The notes under the pieces: model-generated
What the model saw: only the letters and a program-made list of their open reading frames with translations
Told to the model about the DNA's origin: nothing
Databases searched by the model: none
From: Flavobacteriales bacterium UBA7666
GTDB taxonomy: Bacteria; Bacteroidota; Bacteroidia; Flavobacteriales_D; Crocinitomicaceae
NCBI GenBank assembly: GCA_002483265.1
Contig: DLHO01000017.1
Coordinates: 3,450-67,449 of the forward strand
Direction: 5' to 3'
Length of the DNA: 64,000 nt
Translations under genes and position numbers: made by a program
In this document: piece by piece, positions 25,526 to 34,124 of the stretch
Layout of the letters: every line of letters begins with the position of its first letter
Position numbering within the stretch: position 1 is the stretch's first letter

Positions 25526-25556
25526 CTAAGATAAAAAATAAATTAATACTATGCAA
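25526..25556 (-). promoter_or_regulatory. Probable promoter of the acyl-CoA dehydrogenase gene
   Basis: Minus strand: TTG (25556-25554), 20-bp spacer, TATCTTAG (25533-25526), one base from TAnnTTTG. The start codon is 34 bp further. The remaining DNA up to the kinase start at 25817 is AT-rich; the only other signal I see is the kinase -7 box at 25793. Confidence 0.5.
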
Positions 25557-25792
25557 GCATAATAAAGTTTTGTTGAGTGGAAAGTTTAAATCGTTCAATG
25601 GGCTCAAAAGTTCAATGATCTTTTTAGTTTAAGCTTTTTTGATCATTTAAACGGTTTGAATTTATTTAATTGATATGTCGTTAAATTACTTGAATTTATC
25701 CATAAAACAGCATTTTACTCATTGTAATACAACGTACGATAAATTTACTAAAAACTTAGTATTGATTGTCACCCGGGTAAGAAAAAATCGAT

Positions 25793-25800
25793 TACATTTG
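25793..25800 (+). promoter_or_regulatory. Probable -7 promoter box of the kinase gene
   Basis: TACATTTG, a full match to TAnnTTTG, 16 bp before the ATG at 25817. The -33 element is unclear: TTG motifs lie at 24 bp or more upstream instead of the usual 18-21. Confidence 0.5.
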
Positions 25801-25816
25801 ACCATTGTAAACTGCT

Positions 25817-27319
25817 ATGGCACAACAAGATATTCTTTCTACTCTTCGTAAGTTAATCTCAGGAATGGATGAGAGCCTGGTTATCTTTGACCAAAACGGA
25901 AGGATTCTTCATGCATCTTTTGATCTGGAAAAATTACTGGGACAAGAGACATTAATCGGGACTACCATTTTTGATCATTTAACCTATGAGCATGAGCGCA
26001 TAGATCATTTCCTGAGGGATTTGAATACATCACGTTACATGGATCTACAAGTGATTCTAAAACGAGTCAGGGGAGGAGTTTTTAATGCCCGGATGCGCAT
26101 GGCGGCCTGGAAAGTGGATGAAAATGAATATGTCGTACTTGGAAGTTTGGTTGATGCAACCCAAATCGAACGAAAAAGAAGGGATTTATTGCGTAAGACC
26201 TTAACAATCGAATTACTTTCCAAATCGAAGAAAATTAGAAGCGGAAAGCTTTACGATGCAATCTACGAAATTCTTGAAATGTCTTCCAAGGCAGTTGGAG
26301 TGACGCGGGTAAATGCGTGGCTTTTTGATGATTCTCATGAGCATATTGAGTGTATCGGAAATTATGACACACGGGTAGGTAAAATGATTCCTCAGGAATC
26401 TTTGCCAGTTATTGAAATGCCTACCTATTTTATGCTTTTCGAAACGGAAAAAATCATATTGGCTGCCAATGCTCAAACATCACCTTATACTTCGGAGTTG
26501 AATGATGCGTATTTGGTACCCAATGGGATTGTTTCGGTAATGGATATTCCATTGCGGTCTGAAGGAGAAATTATTGGTGTTATTTGTTTTGAGCAAGTAA
26601 AACAGACCCGGAATTGGTCTTTAAATGATCAGAAGTTCGGATTGATTGCGGCACAAATGGTTTCTTTGGCAGTTGAAACACACAAGCGGAAATTAGCTCA
26701 ACAAGAATTGGAAGCGGCTTTACGTCAGCAAAAACGCTTGTTGATTGAAACAAATCACCGCATTGTAAACAACTTGAAGATTACTACAAGCCTGTTAAAT
26801 ATTCAGGTTAGTAAAGCAAGAGATTCTTATCACAAAAATTTGATGCTGGATTCTGTAAACCGTGTTCAAAGTATTTTGAGTTTACACGAAATGCTGACAG
26901 AGAATTCCAAGAATTTGCGTATTTCATTGAATCAGTACATAAACAAGTTGGTACAAAGTTTACGTGAGAGCCTTTCTTTCCCTCAGAAGCAATTGCAATT
27001 GTTGACAAGCATTGACAGTTGTGAAGTGAAAAGTTCCCTAGCTATGTCTATTGGAATTATTATCAATGAGGCCGTTCTGAATTCGTATAAACACGCTTTT
27101 GGAGAAAATGAGATTGGAGTTATTCGCATCGATTTTCAAATGCAAGGCCCGAAAGGTGTATTGGAAATTTCTGATAATGGAAAAGGCGTCAAGGAGAATC
27201 GTGAATTAGCAGGAAGCGGTGTTGAAATTATTCGTGGAATGGTGGAACACTTGAATGGTAACCTAGATATTGACGGAACTAACGGAATGAAAATTTGTGT
27301 TTCATTCTCTATGCGTTAG
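25817..27319 (+). CDS. Sensor histidine kinase: PAS, GAF, HisKA_2/HATPase
   Basis: A 500-aa soluble kinase; no membrane helix is visible. Domains: PAS (about 15-115, with I-F-D-Q-N-G-R-I-L-H), GAF (about 140-290), coiled-coil linker, dimerisation/phosphoacceptor helix with E-T-N-H-R-I-V-N-N-L-K (His314 as phospho-site), and an ATP-binding domain with I-I-I-N-E-A-V-L-N-S, D-N-G-K-G and G-S-G-V-E-I-I. The H-box belongs to the HisKA_2 type related to HWE kinases. No response regulator is adjacent, so its partner is elsewhere. It probably senses a cytoplasmic ligand or redox state. Its end overlaps the convergent GNAT gene by 18 bp. Confidence 0.9.
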   Translation: MAQQDILSTLRKLISGMDESLVIFDQNGRILHASFDLEKLLGQETLIGTTIFDHLTYEHERIDHFLRDLNTSRYMDLQVILKRVRGGVFNARMRMAAWKVDENEYVVLGSLVDATQIERKRRDLLRKTLTIELLSKSKKIRSGKLYDAIYEILEMSSKAVGVTRVNAWLFDDSHEHIECIGNYDTRVGKMIPQESLPVIEMPTYFMLFETEKIILAANAQTSPYTSELNDAYLVPNGIVSVMDIPLRSEGEIIGVICFEQVKQTRNWSLNDQKFGLIAAQMVSLAVETHKRKLAQQELEAALRQQKRLLIETNHRIVNNLKITTSLLNIQVSKARDSYHKNLMLDSVNRVQSILSLHEMLTENSKNLRISLNQYINKLVQSLRESLSFPQKQLQLLTSIDSCEVKSSLAMSIGIIINEAVLNSYKHAFGENEIGVIRIDFQMQGPKGVLEISDNGKGVKENRELAGSGVEIIRGMVEHLNGNLDIDGTNGMKICVSFSMR

Positions 27320-27745
27320 AACCTTGAACATTTCAAAATGTTGTAAGACATCGAATAACTTGTAAGAAGGTCCAACCAAGGTATACCCCAGTTTTTCGTA
27401 GAAAGGAAGTGCATAATCGCGTGCATGAAGAATCAATTTCTGATATCCCAAACCAACAGCTTGATTTTCTAAAGCAGTCATGATACTTCTGCCGTAACCC
27501 TTCCCTTGCAAGTGAGATTCGACAGCTACAAAACGCGCCTGACAAATGGATACATCCACACGATCTAAACGTGCAACGGCAATTAATTGGGTGTTTTCGT
27601 ACAATGCGAAATGAATTCCTGCTTCGTCACCTTCATTTTTCTCGGAACCTCTTTCTTTTCCTAAAGGCTCTCTTAAAATCCGGTAGCGGAGATCATAATA
27701 AGCGTTCCATTCTTTTGTTGATTTTGGAATTGTAACTTCTATCAT
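27302..27745 (-). CDS. GNAT family N-acetyltransferase
   Basis: A 147-aa acetyl-CoA-dependent acyltransferase. The GNAT core is seen: R-Y-R-I-L-R-E-P-L near the N-terminus, the strand F-V-A-V-E-S, the acetyl-CoA pyrophosphate loop L-Q-G-K-G-Y-G-R-S-I (Q/R-x-x-G-x-G/A type), and the C-terminal F-Y-E-K-L-G-Y. It resembles the ElaA-like/YitI-like small group; substrate unknown. Its start overlaps the stop of the CaiB-type gene by 4 bp (ATGA), which indicates translational coupling on the minus strand. Its end overlaps the convergent kinase gene by 18 bp. Confidence 0.88.
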   Translation of the reverse strand: MIEVTIPKSTKEWNAYYDLRYRILREPLGKERGSEKNEGDEAGIHFALYENTQLIAVARLDRVDVSICQARFVAVESHLQGKGYGRSIMTALENQAVGLGYQKLILHARDYALPFYEKLGYTLVGPSYKLFDVLQHFEMFKVLTHRE

Positions 27746-28803
27746 GGTTTCAATTGAAAAGCAATTTGTGATACCCGTAAGGTTTCTGTATTTTCGATTG
27801 TTTCTGTTCGAACTAAGTGCTGGCTGGCTGAATCTTCAAAGACCTCTTCCAGATTGCGGATAATACCTGCGGGTACAAAATGAGTATGCATAAATTCCAT
27901 CAGATCATCTGCATCGCAACGTGAAATGATTTTCTGAATAATCTCCTGAAGTTCGGTTCTGTTTTTTACCCGTTCCACATTTTCAGAAAAACGTGTGTCT
28001 GAGGGTAAATCGGGAAGATCAAGAAACTGGCAAAGTAGCTGAAAATGTTTATTGCTGCCAATAGCAAAAGTGATTATTTTTCCATCATGGGTACTAAATA
28101 GTTCACCGTATGGTGCAATATTCGGATGCAAACTACCGATTCTTTGTGGAACGTGCTCCTCCATTAAATAATTAGAGGCCTGATTTGCCAGAGAAGCAAT
28201 AGCTGCATCGTACAATGAAACAGATACTACTGATCCTTTTCCAGTTTTCGTTCGTTGTAACAGAGCTGTAAGAATTCCTTCTTTCAACTGGTGTGCAGCC
28301 AACACATCTATCAGGGCAACCGGCATTTTCACCGGTCCGGATTCAGAGGTTCCGTTCATGGACATAAAACCCGTTTCTGCCTGAAGGATTAAATCATAAG
28401 CCACACGATCACTTTCTGAACCAAAACCTGAAATTTTCCCGATAATTAATTTTGGATTGACGGACTGTAAATAGGAATCACTTAAACCAAATTTTTCTGC
28501 ATCTCCCTTTTTGAAGTTGCTGAGAAGAATGTCTGCATTTTTAATTAGATCGATCAATTGAGTGAGCTGAGCCTCGTCCTTGAAATCAAGTTTTAAGTAT
28601 TGTTTGTGGTAATTTACGGATGCAAAGTACGCTGAAACAGCAGCGTTTTTGTCTTCCGAAGCCAATTTCCAGCTTCTGGTAACATCCGGAATTGCCGGGT
28701 TTTCAATTTTTGTCACCCGTGCACCCAATTCTGCAAAAAAAGTACCTACAGACGGGCCTGCCAAAACAGTAGAGCAATCAACGACAATCAGATCTTCAAA
28801 CAT
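27742..28803 (-). CDS. CaiB/BaiF family CoA transferase
   Basis: A 353-aa class III CoA transferase, which moves CoA between carboxylic acids through an aspartyl-CoA thioester, or acts as an epimerase such as the racemase branch. The N-terminal signature is present (V-V-D-C-S-T-V-L-A-G-P-S-V-G-T-F-F-A-E-L-G-A-R-V-T-K-I-E). Asp166 in P-V-A-L-I-D-V-L-A-A-H is at the position expected for the catalytic Asp (D169 in formyl-CoA transferase). Y-D-L-I-L-Q-A-E-T-G-F-M-S-M-N-G is also typical. It is somewhat shorter than the usual 390-430 residues. It is the first gene of a two-gene unit with the GNAT gene. The substrate cannot be predicted. Confidence 0.9.
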   Translation of the reverse strand: MFEDLIVVDCSTVLAGPSVGTFFAELGARVTKIENPAIPDVTRSWKLASEDKNAAVSAYFASVNYHKQYLKLDFKDEAQLTQLIDLIKNADILLSNFKKGDAEKFGLSDSYLQSVNPKLIIGKISGFGSESDRVAYDLILQAETGFMSMNGTSESGPVKMPVALIDVLAAHQLKEGILTALLQRTKTGKGSVVSVSLYDAAIASLANQASNYLMEEHVPQRIGSLHPNIAPYGELFSTHDGKIITFAIGSNKHFQLLCQFLDLPDLPSDTRFSENVERVKNRTELQEIIQKIISRCDADDLMEFMHTHFVPAGIIRNLEEVFEDSASQHLVRTETIENTETLRVSQIAFQLKP

Positions 28804-28812
28804 GAAGTAAAA

Positions 28813-28880
28813 GTAGAAGAAAAAGCGATAGCTTTTGAAGACTGAGTTACAACAAGCGTCAGTGCGACAGTAACGAGGGA
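28813..28880. repeat. Dispersed repeat with GTAGAAG start and AAAAGC/GCTTTT hairpin, copy 1
   Basis: The 37-bp core 28813-28849 matches 34833-34869 with one mismatch. It contains the small hairpin AAAAGC-GATA-GCTTTT. Looser similarity continues for about 30 bp (AGTGCGACAGTAACGAG here, AGTGTGGTAGTAATGATG in the other copy). It fills the gap between the RlpA-like gene stop and the CaiB-type gene start. Confidence 0.7.
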
Positions 28881-28884
28881 TCTA

Positions 28885-29265
28885 TTAGTCTGCTTTCGCA
28901 ACAGGGGTTGGAATAATTTCTTCGACTTTCACTTTTGTAATTCCATTTCGGACAAAATTCAATTTCTGTGCGCCTGCCATACTTAGATCAATGATATGCG
29001 GAGAAGATTTCCCCATTCTGTCAACAACCTTTACAATGATGATGGAATCATTTTTCAGGTTGGTAACTTTCAGAACCGTTCCGTACTTCAAAGATTTGTG
29101 TGCACAATACATGCTGTCTTTGTGATAAGTTGCTCCTGAAGCCGTTCTTCTACCTTGAAATTTGTTCGAGTAATAACTTGCATTACCTGTTTGTGTGAAT
29201 GGGTTTTGAAGTTGAAAACTCACTAAAAAACCACATGCCAATATTCCAAAAATCCAATATCTCAA
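28885..29265 (-). CDS. RlpA-like septal/peptidoglycan protein (double-psi beta-barrel)
   Basis: A 126-aa exported protein with a signal peptide or anchor (residues 1-18) and a double-psi beta-barrel domain: Q-T-G-N-A-S-Y-Y-S-N-K-F-Q-G-R-R-T-A-S-G, later Y-G-T-V-L-K-V-T-N and V-V-D-R-M-G. RlpA-family proteins bind or cut denuded peptidoglycan glycan strands. The typical catalytic E and D positions are only partly kept: the usual A-S-x-Y is A-S-Y-Y and the first Asp/Glu is not obvious, so lytic activity is uncertain. There is no SPOR domain. The start codon is TTG (29265); no in-frame ATG exists up to the upstream stop, and the promoter at 29292 leaves a short leader, which supports this start. 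Confidence 0.85.
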   Translation of the reverse strand: MRYWIFGILACGFLVSFQLQNPFTQTGNASYYSNKFQGRRTASGATYHKDSMYCAHKSLKYGTVLKVTNLKNDSIIIVKVVDRMGKSSPHIIDLSMAGAQKLNFVRNGITKVKVEEIIPTPVAKAD

Positions 29266-29291
29266 ACCGTCTAAAATTAAAAGTTGGATAG

Positions 29292-29323
29292 CTAAGATAG
29301 GGAAACCGAATGGGTTGAACCAA
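29292..29323 (-). promoter_or_regulatory. Probable promoter of the RlpA-like gene
   Basis: Minus strand: TTG (29323-29321), 21-bp spacer, TATCTTAG (29299-29292), 26 bp before the TTG start. The same -7 variant occurs at the acyl-CoA dehydrogenase promoter (25526-25533). Confidence 0.45.
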
Positions 29324-29349
29324 GGATTTACAATAAGTTAACATGAAAA

Positions 29350-29378
29350 AGTCCGACTTCAATGACGAAATCGGACTC
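29350..29378 (-). terminator. Rho-independent terminator of the T9SS cargo gene
   Basis: Read on the minus strand, a hairpin with arms AGTCCGA and TCGGACT plus an inner TTC/GAA pair is followed by five Ts. It lies 20 bp after the stop of the gene at 29399-31108. Confidence 0.85.
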
Positions 29379-29398
29379 AAAAAAGGAGGTTTTAAAAT

Positions 29399-31108
29399 CT
29401 ATTTTTTGATCACTAATTTTTGAGTGGAAATACTGTTTTCAGTTTTCAAAACAACCTGATAAATTCCCGTTTGAATGGCATTCACAGGAACTTCATTGTT
29501 TAAAATGTTCTTCGCTTCCAAAACCAATTTTCCAGTCAGATCATAAATGGAAATTTCAGTTACTGCAGCACCGCTAAATTGAATTTTATCTTCAGCAGGA
29601 TTTGGATACATGTTAATCAATTCCGTTTTCGATTCATTCAATCCCAATGGGATTTGATTGATATTATACGTTGTATTGGTAATGATCGCCGGATTGAAAT
29701 CGAAATAGATGTAAGCCGTGTTTTCGATTACTGAACCAACTGATAAACCTGGATTTTCAGAAATTGAATAGATAACGAAACCTTGTGATGCATCTAAATC
29801 AACAGCGCTTTGTCCCAGATTAATGTCGTTGAATGAGAACGTGACAACGCGTGTAGTCGGATCGATGGAAGTTGCAACTCCGTGTTTTGCTCCGACATAT
29901 TTAAATGTGGAAAGATCTAAGTTCGCAGCAATCGTATCCTGAACTACCACATCCATTGCATCATAGTTTCCATCATTTTGGAAATGAATCACATATTCGA
30001 ATTCTTGGACACTGTTCGGATCGATATTCGTTGGCTGATCAACCAATTTCTCATTCGGGTCATATGAATTAAGTACTACACCGCAGATTGTGTCCATGTT
30101 ATTTGCTAAATAGGAATCGTTTGGATTTGATAAAGCTAGCTGAAAACAATATGGAGTTCCGGCAGGCGTATTTCCTGGGAAAGTAAACGGAATGTGAATG
30201 TATTGACAATCTGAAAGACCTAAAATGTCAAACGTTAAGATATTTCCAACTACTACCGGATTTGTAAGTCCAGTTGTATTTGGAATAAAGTTCCCGGGCA
30301 TTTGAAGTGAGACAGAAACATCCGAAGTATCCGAACATGCATAATTGCAAATATTCAAATACAGATGACCCGTTTGTAAAGGCGCAACAAAGTTTGAGCC
30401 CCAGCCATAGCTTACTCCAAAATCAGGATTCGGACTTGGTGTGCTGCAACTAACCGTCATTGTTTGCTGTGGATTGTTTGCCATCCCGTTCGGATTGAAT
30501 GAAGTGATGGTAAAATTCGGACTCGTTTGAATCAACCCATTTAAAGCTAACCAATTCGGATCGATTTGAGCGGTGTATGGTGCATTCGCAGGATTTAAAC
30601 CGGTATAAACCGTTACTGTTCCAGGGCTCGTTGAAGGTAACAAAACTGTCACCGTTCCGTTTACATCCGTAAATTGATACGGAACATTTACGTAGTTGAC
30701 AGAAGGAGCGGTCTGCATCGTGTAAATCCACAAATAACCGCAGTTAGAAGCTCCTTGTGCATTAACTGCAAGTGTTTGACCTGCGTCTACATTTGCTCCG
30801 GCTGTTCCGCTGTAAATATTGAATAGTACGTTATAACTTCCGGGAAGTGTATACCCATGCATTACTTGCGTGTACTGCGTGATATTTCCGGCAGTAGTTG
30901 AGTAATTGTAGGTAGTGGTGTTTCCATCACCCCAATCTACAGATAAAACTCCTCCGGTTTCAGGTAAAGTACCGATTGTCATTTGAACACCAATTGTTGT
31001 TTGGCATCCATAGGATGTATCGGCATAGAAAGTATAACCTGTAGTTTGACCGAAACTTGTCAAATGAGCTAAACAGATTAAGGATAAGAGCGTGTAAAAT
31101 TTTTTCAT
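29399..31108 (-). CDS. T9SS-secreted protein with type A sorting domain
   Basis: A 569-aa exported protein: signal peptide (MKKFYTLLSLICLAHLTSFGQ), a PKD-like stretch with V-D-W-G-D-G-N-T-T, two beta-sandwich regions, then the conserved segment S-Y-D-P-N-E-K-L-V and F-E-Y-V-I-H-F-Q-N-D-G (about 345-375), which is typical of a DUF11-like domain found before sorting signals in this phylum, and a type A sorting domain at the end (Y-P-N-P-A-E-D-K, Y-D-L-T-G-K, S-T-Q-K-L-V-I-K-K). It is expected on the cell surface. A possible -7 box AACCTTTG lies on the minus strand at 31151-31144. Specific function unknown. Confidence 0.9.
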   Translation of the reverse strand: MKKFYTLLSLICLAHLTSFGQTTGYTFYADTSYGCQTTIGVQMTIGTLPETGGVLSVDWGDGNTTTYNYSTTAGNITQYTQVMHGYTLPGSYNVLFNIYSGTAGANVDAGQTLAVNAQGASNCGYLWIYTMQTAPSVNYVNVPYQFTDVNGTVTVLLPSTSPGTVTVYTGLNPANAPYTAQIDPNWLALNGLIQTSPNFTITSFNPNGMANNPQQTMTVSCSTPSPNPDFGVSYGWGSNFVAPLQTGHLYLNICNYACSDTSDVSVSLQMPGNFIPNTTGLTNPVVVGNILTFDILGLSDCQYIHIPFTFPGNTPAGTPYCFQLALSNPNDSYLANNMDTICGVVLNSYDPNEKLVDQPTNIDPNSVQEFEYVIHFQNDGNYDAMDVVVQDTIAANLDLSTFKYVGAKHGVATSIDPTTRVVTFSFNDINLGQSAVDLDASQGFVIYSISENPGLSVGSVIENTAYIYFDFNPAIITNTTYNINQIPLGLNESKTELINMYPNPAEDKIQFSGAAVTEISIYDLTGKLVLEAKNILNNEVPVNAIQTGIYQVVLKTENSISTQKLVIKK

Positions 31109-31256
31109 AGTAACTAGTTTTATAGAAAGACTCTCAAAAAAAACAAAGGTTGTAAAAGTCTGAAGTTAATTATGTTAATGGCGGATTTGAATGAGTAACA
31201 AACAGAATTGTGAAGTTCTTTTTCAAGATGTTTTACGGAGAGTTTTTCTGAACTTT

Positions 31257-31264
31257 TATATTTG
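31257..31264 (+). promoter_or_regulatory. -7 promoter box directly before tex
   Basis: TATATTTG, a full match to TAnnTTTG, ends 5 bp before the ATG at 31270. Transcription would then begin at or very near the start codon, which suggests a leaderless mRNA. No good TTG -33 element is seen. Confidence 0.45.
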
Positions 31265-31269
31265 TGTCT

Positions 31270-33381
31270 ATGCAAAAAAATGAATTCGTACTAAATGCCT
31301 CAGGATTAAAAGAAAAGGCAATTCAAAATACCATTGGATTATTGGAGGGAGGAGCAACTGTTCCATTCATTTCAAGATACAGAAAAGAGATGACGGGTGG
31401 TTTGGATGAGGTCCAAATTGCTCAGGTCAGAGATTTAGCTAAAAAGTATGACGAACTCATTTCCCGTCAGCAAACGATTGTTGCTTCAATTGAAGAACAA
31501 GGAAAATTGACGGATGAATTGAAAACAAAAGTGTTGACTTGTTTTGACTCGATTGTATTAGAGGATATTTATTTGCCATATAAACAGAAACGTCAAACCA
31601 AAGGCGATAAAGCGAAGAAATTAGGTTTGGAGCCGTTGGCGCGCATGATTATGTCGCAGCGCGGAGGAGATCCGGAACAAATGGCCGAACGCTTCCTGAA
31701 AGGCGATGTGGTAGATGAAGATATGGCAATTCAGGGTGCTGTGGATATTATGGCAGAATGGATTAATGAGAATGCAATTGCTCGTGGTCGTGTTCGTACC
31801 TTGTTTCAACGCAAAGCAATTTTCGCTTCCAAACTGGTGAAAGGAAAAGAGGAAGAAGGAGCAAAATACCGTGATTACTTTGATTTTTCCGAACCGCTTT
31901 ACAAAACAGCTTCCCACCGTTTTCTGGCAATTATCCGTGCAGAAAGAGAAGGGATTTTATCCTTAAAAGCGCAACCTGAAAAAGACGACGCTTTGGAATC
32001 TTTGGAGCGATTCTTTGTGAAGACAGATGATGAATGTGGAGATTTAGTAGCAAAAGCTTGTAAAGAATCGTATTCCCGATTGATGTGTTCTTCTTTGGAA
32101 AATGAATTACTCGCTCAAGCTAAAGAGAAAGCAGATAAAGAAGCAATTTCCGTTTTTTCAACCAACCTGAAACAGTTATTGCTCGCTCCCCCCGTTGGAA
32201 ATAAGCGCACCTTGGCAATTGATCCGGGTTTCAGAACAGGCTGTAAAGTGGTTTGTTTGGATGAACATGGAAATCTATTGACGAATGTGACGATCTATCC
32301 GCACGCACCACAAAACGAAAAAGACAAAGCTTCGGCTAAAATTTTCCAGTTGGTTCAATCGTATAAAATGGAAGCAATTGCCATCGGTGACGGCACGGCA
32401 GGAAGAGAAACAGAATCGTTCATCAAACACATTCGTTTTGACAGAGATCTGGACGTTTATGTGGTACGTGAAGATGGGGCTTCTATTTATTCAGCAAGTC
32501 CGATAGCGCGAAAAGAATTCCCGGATTACGATGTAACCGTTCGCGGAGCGGTTTCAATTGGTCGCCGATTGATGGATCCTTTGGCTGAATTAGTGAAAAT
32601 TGACGCGAAATCAGTTGGTGTTGGTCAATACCAGCACGAAGTGAATCAAACTTCTTTGAAAGATGCATTGGATGACGTGGTGGTTTCTGCCGTAAATGCT
32701 GTTGGGGTTGATCTAAATACGGCCTCACCTTATTTATTGAGTTACGTCTCCGGTCTCGGTTTAGGTCTGGCTGAAAACATCGTTGCTTACAGAACGGAAA
32801 ACGGCGGAATTAAATCGCGCGAAGAACTCAAAAAAGTAAAACGATTAGGAGATAAAGCATACGAACAAGCTGCAGGATTTTTGCGTGTTCGCGATGGTGA
32901 AAACCCATTAGATAATTCGTCTGTTCACCCGGAAAGCTACAAATTTGTGAATCAAATTGTCAAAAAGTTAGGAGTCGAATTGAAAGACCTGATTGGAAAT
33001 GAAGCCAAATTGAAAGAGGTGAAACAGTCCGATTTTTCTGAGATCGATTCCTTTACATTTACGGATATCATTAAAGAATTAAAGAAACCTGGTCGGGATC
33101 CGAGAAAGCAAGCAAAAGTGTTGGAATTTGATAGTCGAATCCGCACCATTTCAGATTTAAAAGAAGGGATGATCCTTACCGGAATTGTAACGAATGTTAC
33201 CAATTTTGGAGCTTTCGTTAATATTGGAATTAAGGAAAACGGATTAATCCATAAATCGCAATTGGCGGATGTTTATGTGGAAGATCCTACTCAGTTTATC
33301 TCATTGCATGAACATGTGGAAGTGCGTGTAGTAGAAATTGATGAAGCCAGAAAACGGATTGGATTGCAGCGGTTGAATTAA
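31270..33381 (+). CDS. tex: Tex family RNA-binding protein
   Basis: Tex is a conserved cytoplasmic nucleic-acid-binding protein linked to transcription. The 703-aa product has the family layout: N-terminal helical domain with A-T-V-P-F-I-S-R-Y-R-K-E-M-T-G-G-L-D-E-V-Q, the YqgF/RNase H-like domain with L-A-I-D-P-G-F-R-T-G-C-K, helix-hairpin-helix repeats (Y-V-S-G-L-G-L-G-L-A-E-N-I), and a C-terminal S1 domain (about 640-703, I-V-T-N-V-T-N-F-G-A-F-V). I chose ATG 31270; a GTG two codons upstream lies inside the promoter box. A secreted-protein gene follows 44 bp downstream. Confidence 0.95.
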   Translation: MQKNEFVLNASGLKEKAIQNTIGLLEGGATVPFISRYRKEMTGGLDEVQIAQVRDLAKKYDELISRQQTIVASIEEQGKLTDELKTKVLTCFDSIVLEDIYLPYKQKRQTKGDKAKKLGLEPLARMIMSQRGGDPEQMAERFLKGDVVDEDMAIQGAVDIMAEWINENAIARGRVRTLFQRKAIFASKLVKGKEEEGAKYRDYFDFSEPLYKTASHRFLAIIRAEREGILSLKAQPEKDDALESLERFFVKTDDECGDLVAKACKESYSRLMCSSLENELLAQAKEKADKEAISVFSTNLKQLLLAPPVGNKRTLAIDPGFRTGCKVVCLDEHGNLLTNVTIYPHAPQNEKDKASAKIFQLVQSYKMEAIAIGDGTAGRETESFIKHIRFDRDLDVYVVREDGASIYSASPIARKEFPDYDVTVRGAVSIGRRLMDPLAELVKIDAKSVGVGQYQHEVNQTSLKDALDDVVVSAVNAVGVDLNTASPYLLSYVSGLGLGLAENIVAYRTENGGIKSREELKKVKRLGDKAYEQAAGFLRVRDGENPLDNSSVHPESYKFVNQIVKKLGVELKDLIGNEAKLKEVKQSDFSEIDSFTFTDIIKELKKPGRDPRKQAKVLEFDSRIRTISDLKEGMILTGIVTNVTNFGAFVNIGIKENGLIHKSQLADVYVEDPTQFISLHEHVEVRVVEIDEARKRIGLQRLN

Positions 33382-33425
33382 AAACGGCATAAAAAGTGTA
33401 TACTTACTATTCAAAAACAACTATT

Positions 33426-33911
33426 ATGAAGAAAACTATTTTTTTAGCATTGATGCTGGTTTCAGGAATTGCTTTGGGACAAAATTACAACTCGGGAGAT
33501 GTAGAATTGGATGCAAGCCTGAAGATTGTGAATACAGACGCGAACAAGGATATGACTTTTTTCAAAGCAAATTTGGCTAAAACGTTCAATGTTACTGTTC
33601 CTAAAGTAGAGACTTGTTTTAAAGCAGGAATGAATGCCGGAGATGCATATATGGCATTTGAGATTTCGAATCTCACGAGAAAACCCATCGAAGATGTGAT
33701 TACTGTTTATAAGACGAGTAAATCAAAAGGCTGGGGTGTAATGGCAAAAGAATTGGGAATTAAACCCGGTTCAGCTGAATTCCATGCATTGAAAGGAAAG
33801 GCAAAGGATAAATCGAAAGGAAATTCCAAAGGAAATGGTACCGGTGGAGGTAGTGGAAAAGGGAATGGAAAAGGGAATTCCGGGAAATCTAATGGCAACG
33901 GAAAGAAATAA
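33426..33911 (+). CDS. Secreted protein with basic G/K/S/N-rich tail, unknown function
   Basis: A 161-aa product with a signal peptide (MKKTIFLALMLVSGIALGQ). The ATG at 33426 is preferred to the GTG at 33396 because it begins the signal peptide exactly. The middle (about 20-122) is probably helical and ends in K-S-K-G-W-G-V-M-A-K-E-L-G-I-K-P-G-S, a motif I have met in uncharacterised exported proteins from several phyla; this is memory, not a search. The last 40 residues are almost only G, K, S and N, strongly positive and probably disordered; they could bind polyanions such as LPS, DNA or teichoic-like polymers. Followed by its own terminator. Function unknown. Confidence 0.8.
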   Translation: MKKTIFLALMLVSGIALGQNYNSGDVELDASLKIVNTDANKDMTFFKANLAKTFNVTVPKVETCFKAGMNAGDAYMAFEISNLTRKPIEDVITVYKTSKSKGWGVMAKELGIKPGSAEFHALKGKAKDKSKGNSKGNGTGGGSGKGNGKGNSGKSNGNGKK

Positions 33912-33914
33912 TAG

Positions 33915-33949
33915 AGCCCTGATTCGTTCATACGGATTGGGGCTTTTTT
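33915..33949 (+). terminator. Rho-independent terminator
   Basis: A 12-bp stem with three G-U pairs (AGCCCTGATTCG / CGGATTGGGGCT), 6-nt loop, then six Ts, 3 bp after the stop at 33911. Confidence 0.8.
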
Positions 33950-34124
33950 GATTTGAGAGATTGGTATATGTGATACTGAATGTTTGATTTTGCTTGTAAA
34001 TAGATACAACTTGTCCTGCCTATGCGGGATGTTTATCCGTATTTAGTGATAATCTATTACAAAAAATGTAATATTGCCAATTCGCAATATTGCGAACCGA
34101 CTGATTTCATTGACCTGTAGAAGA

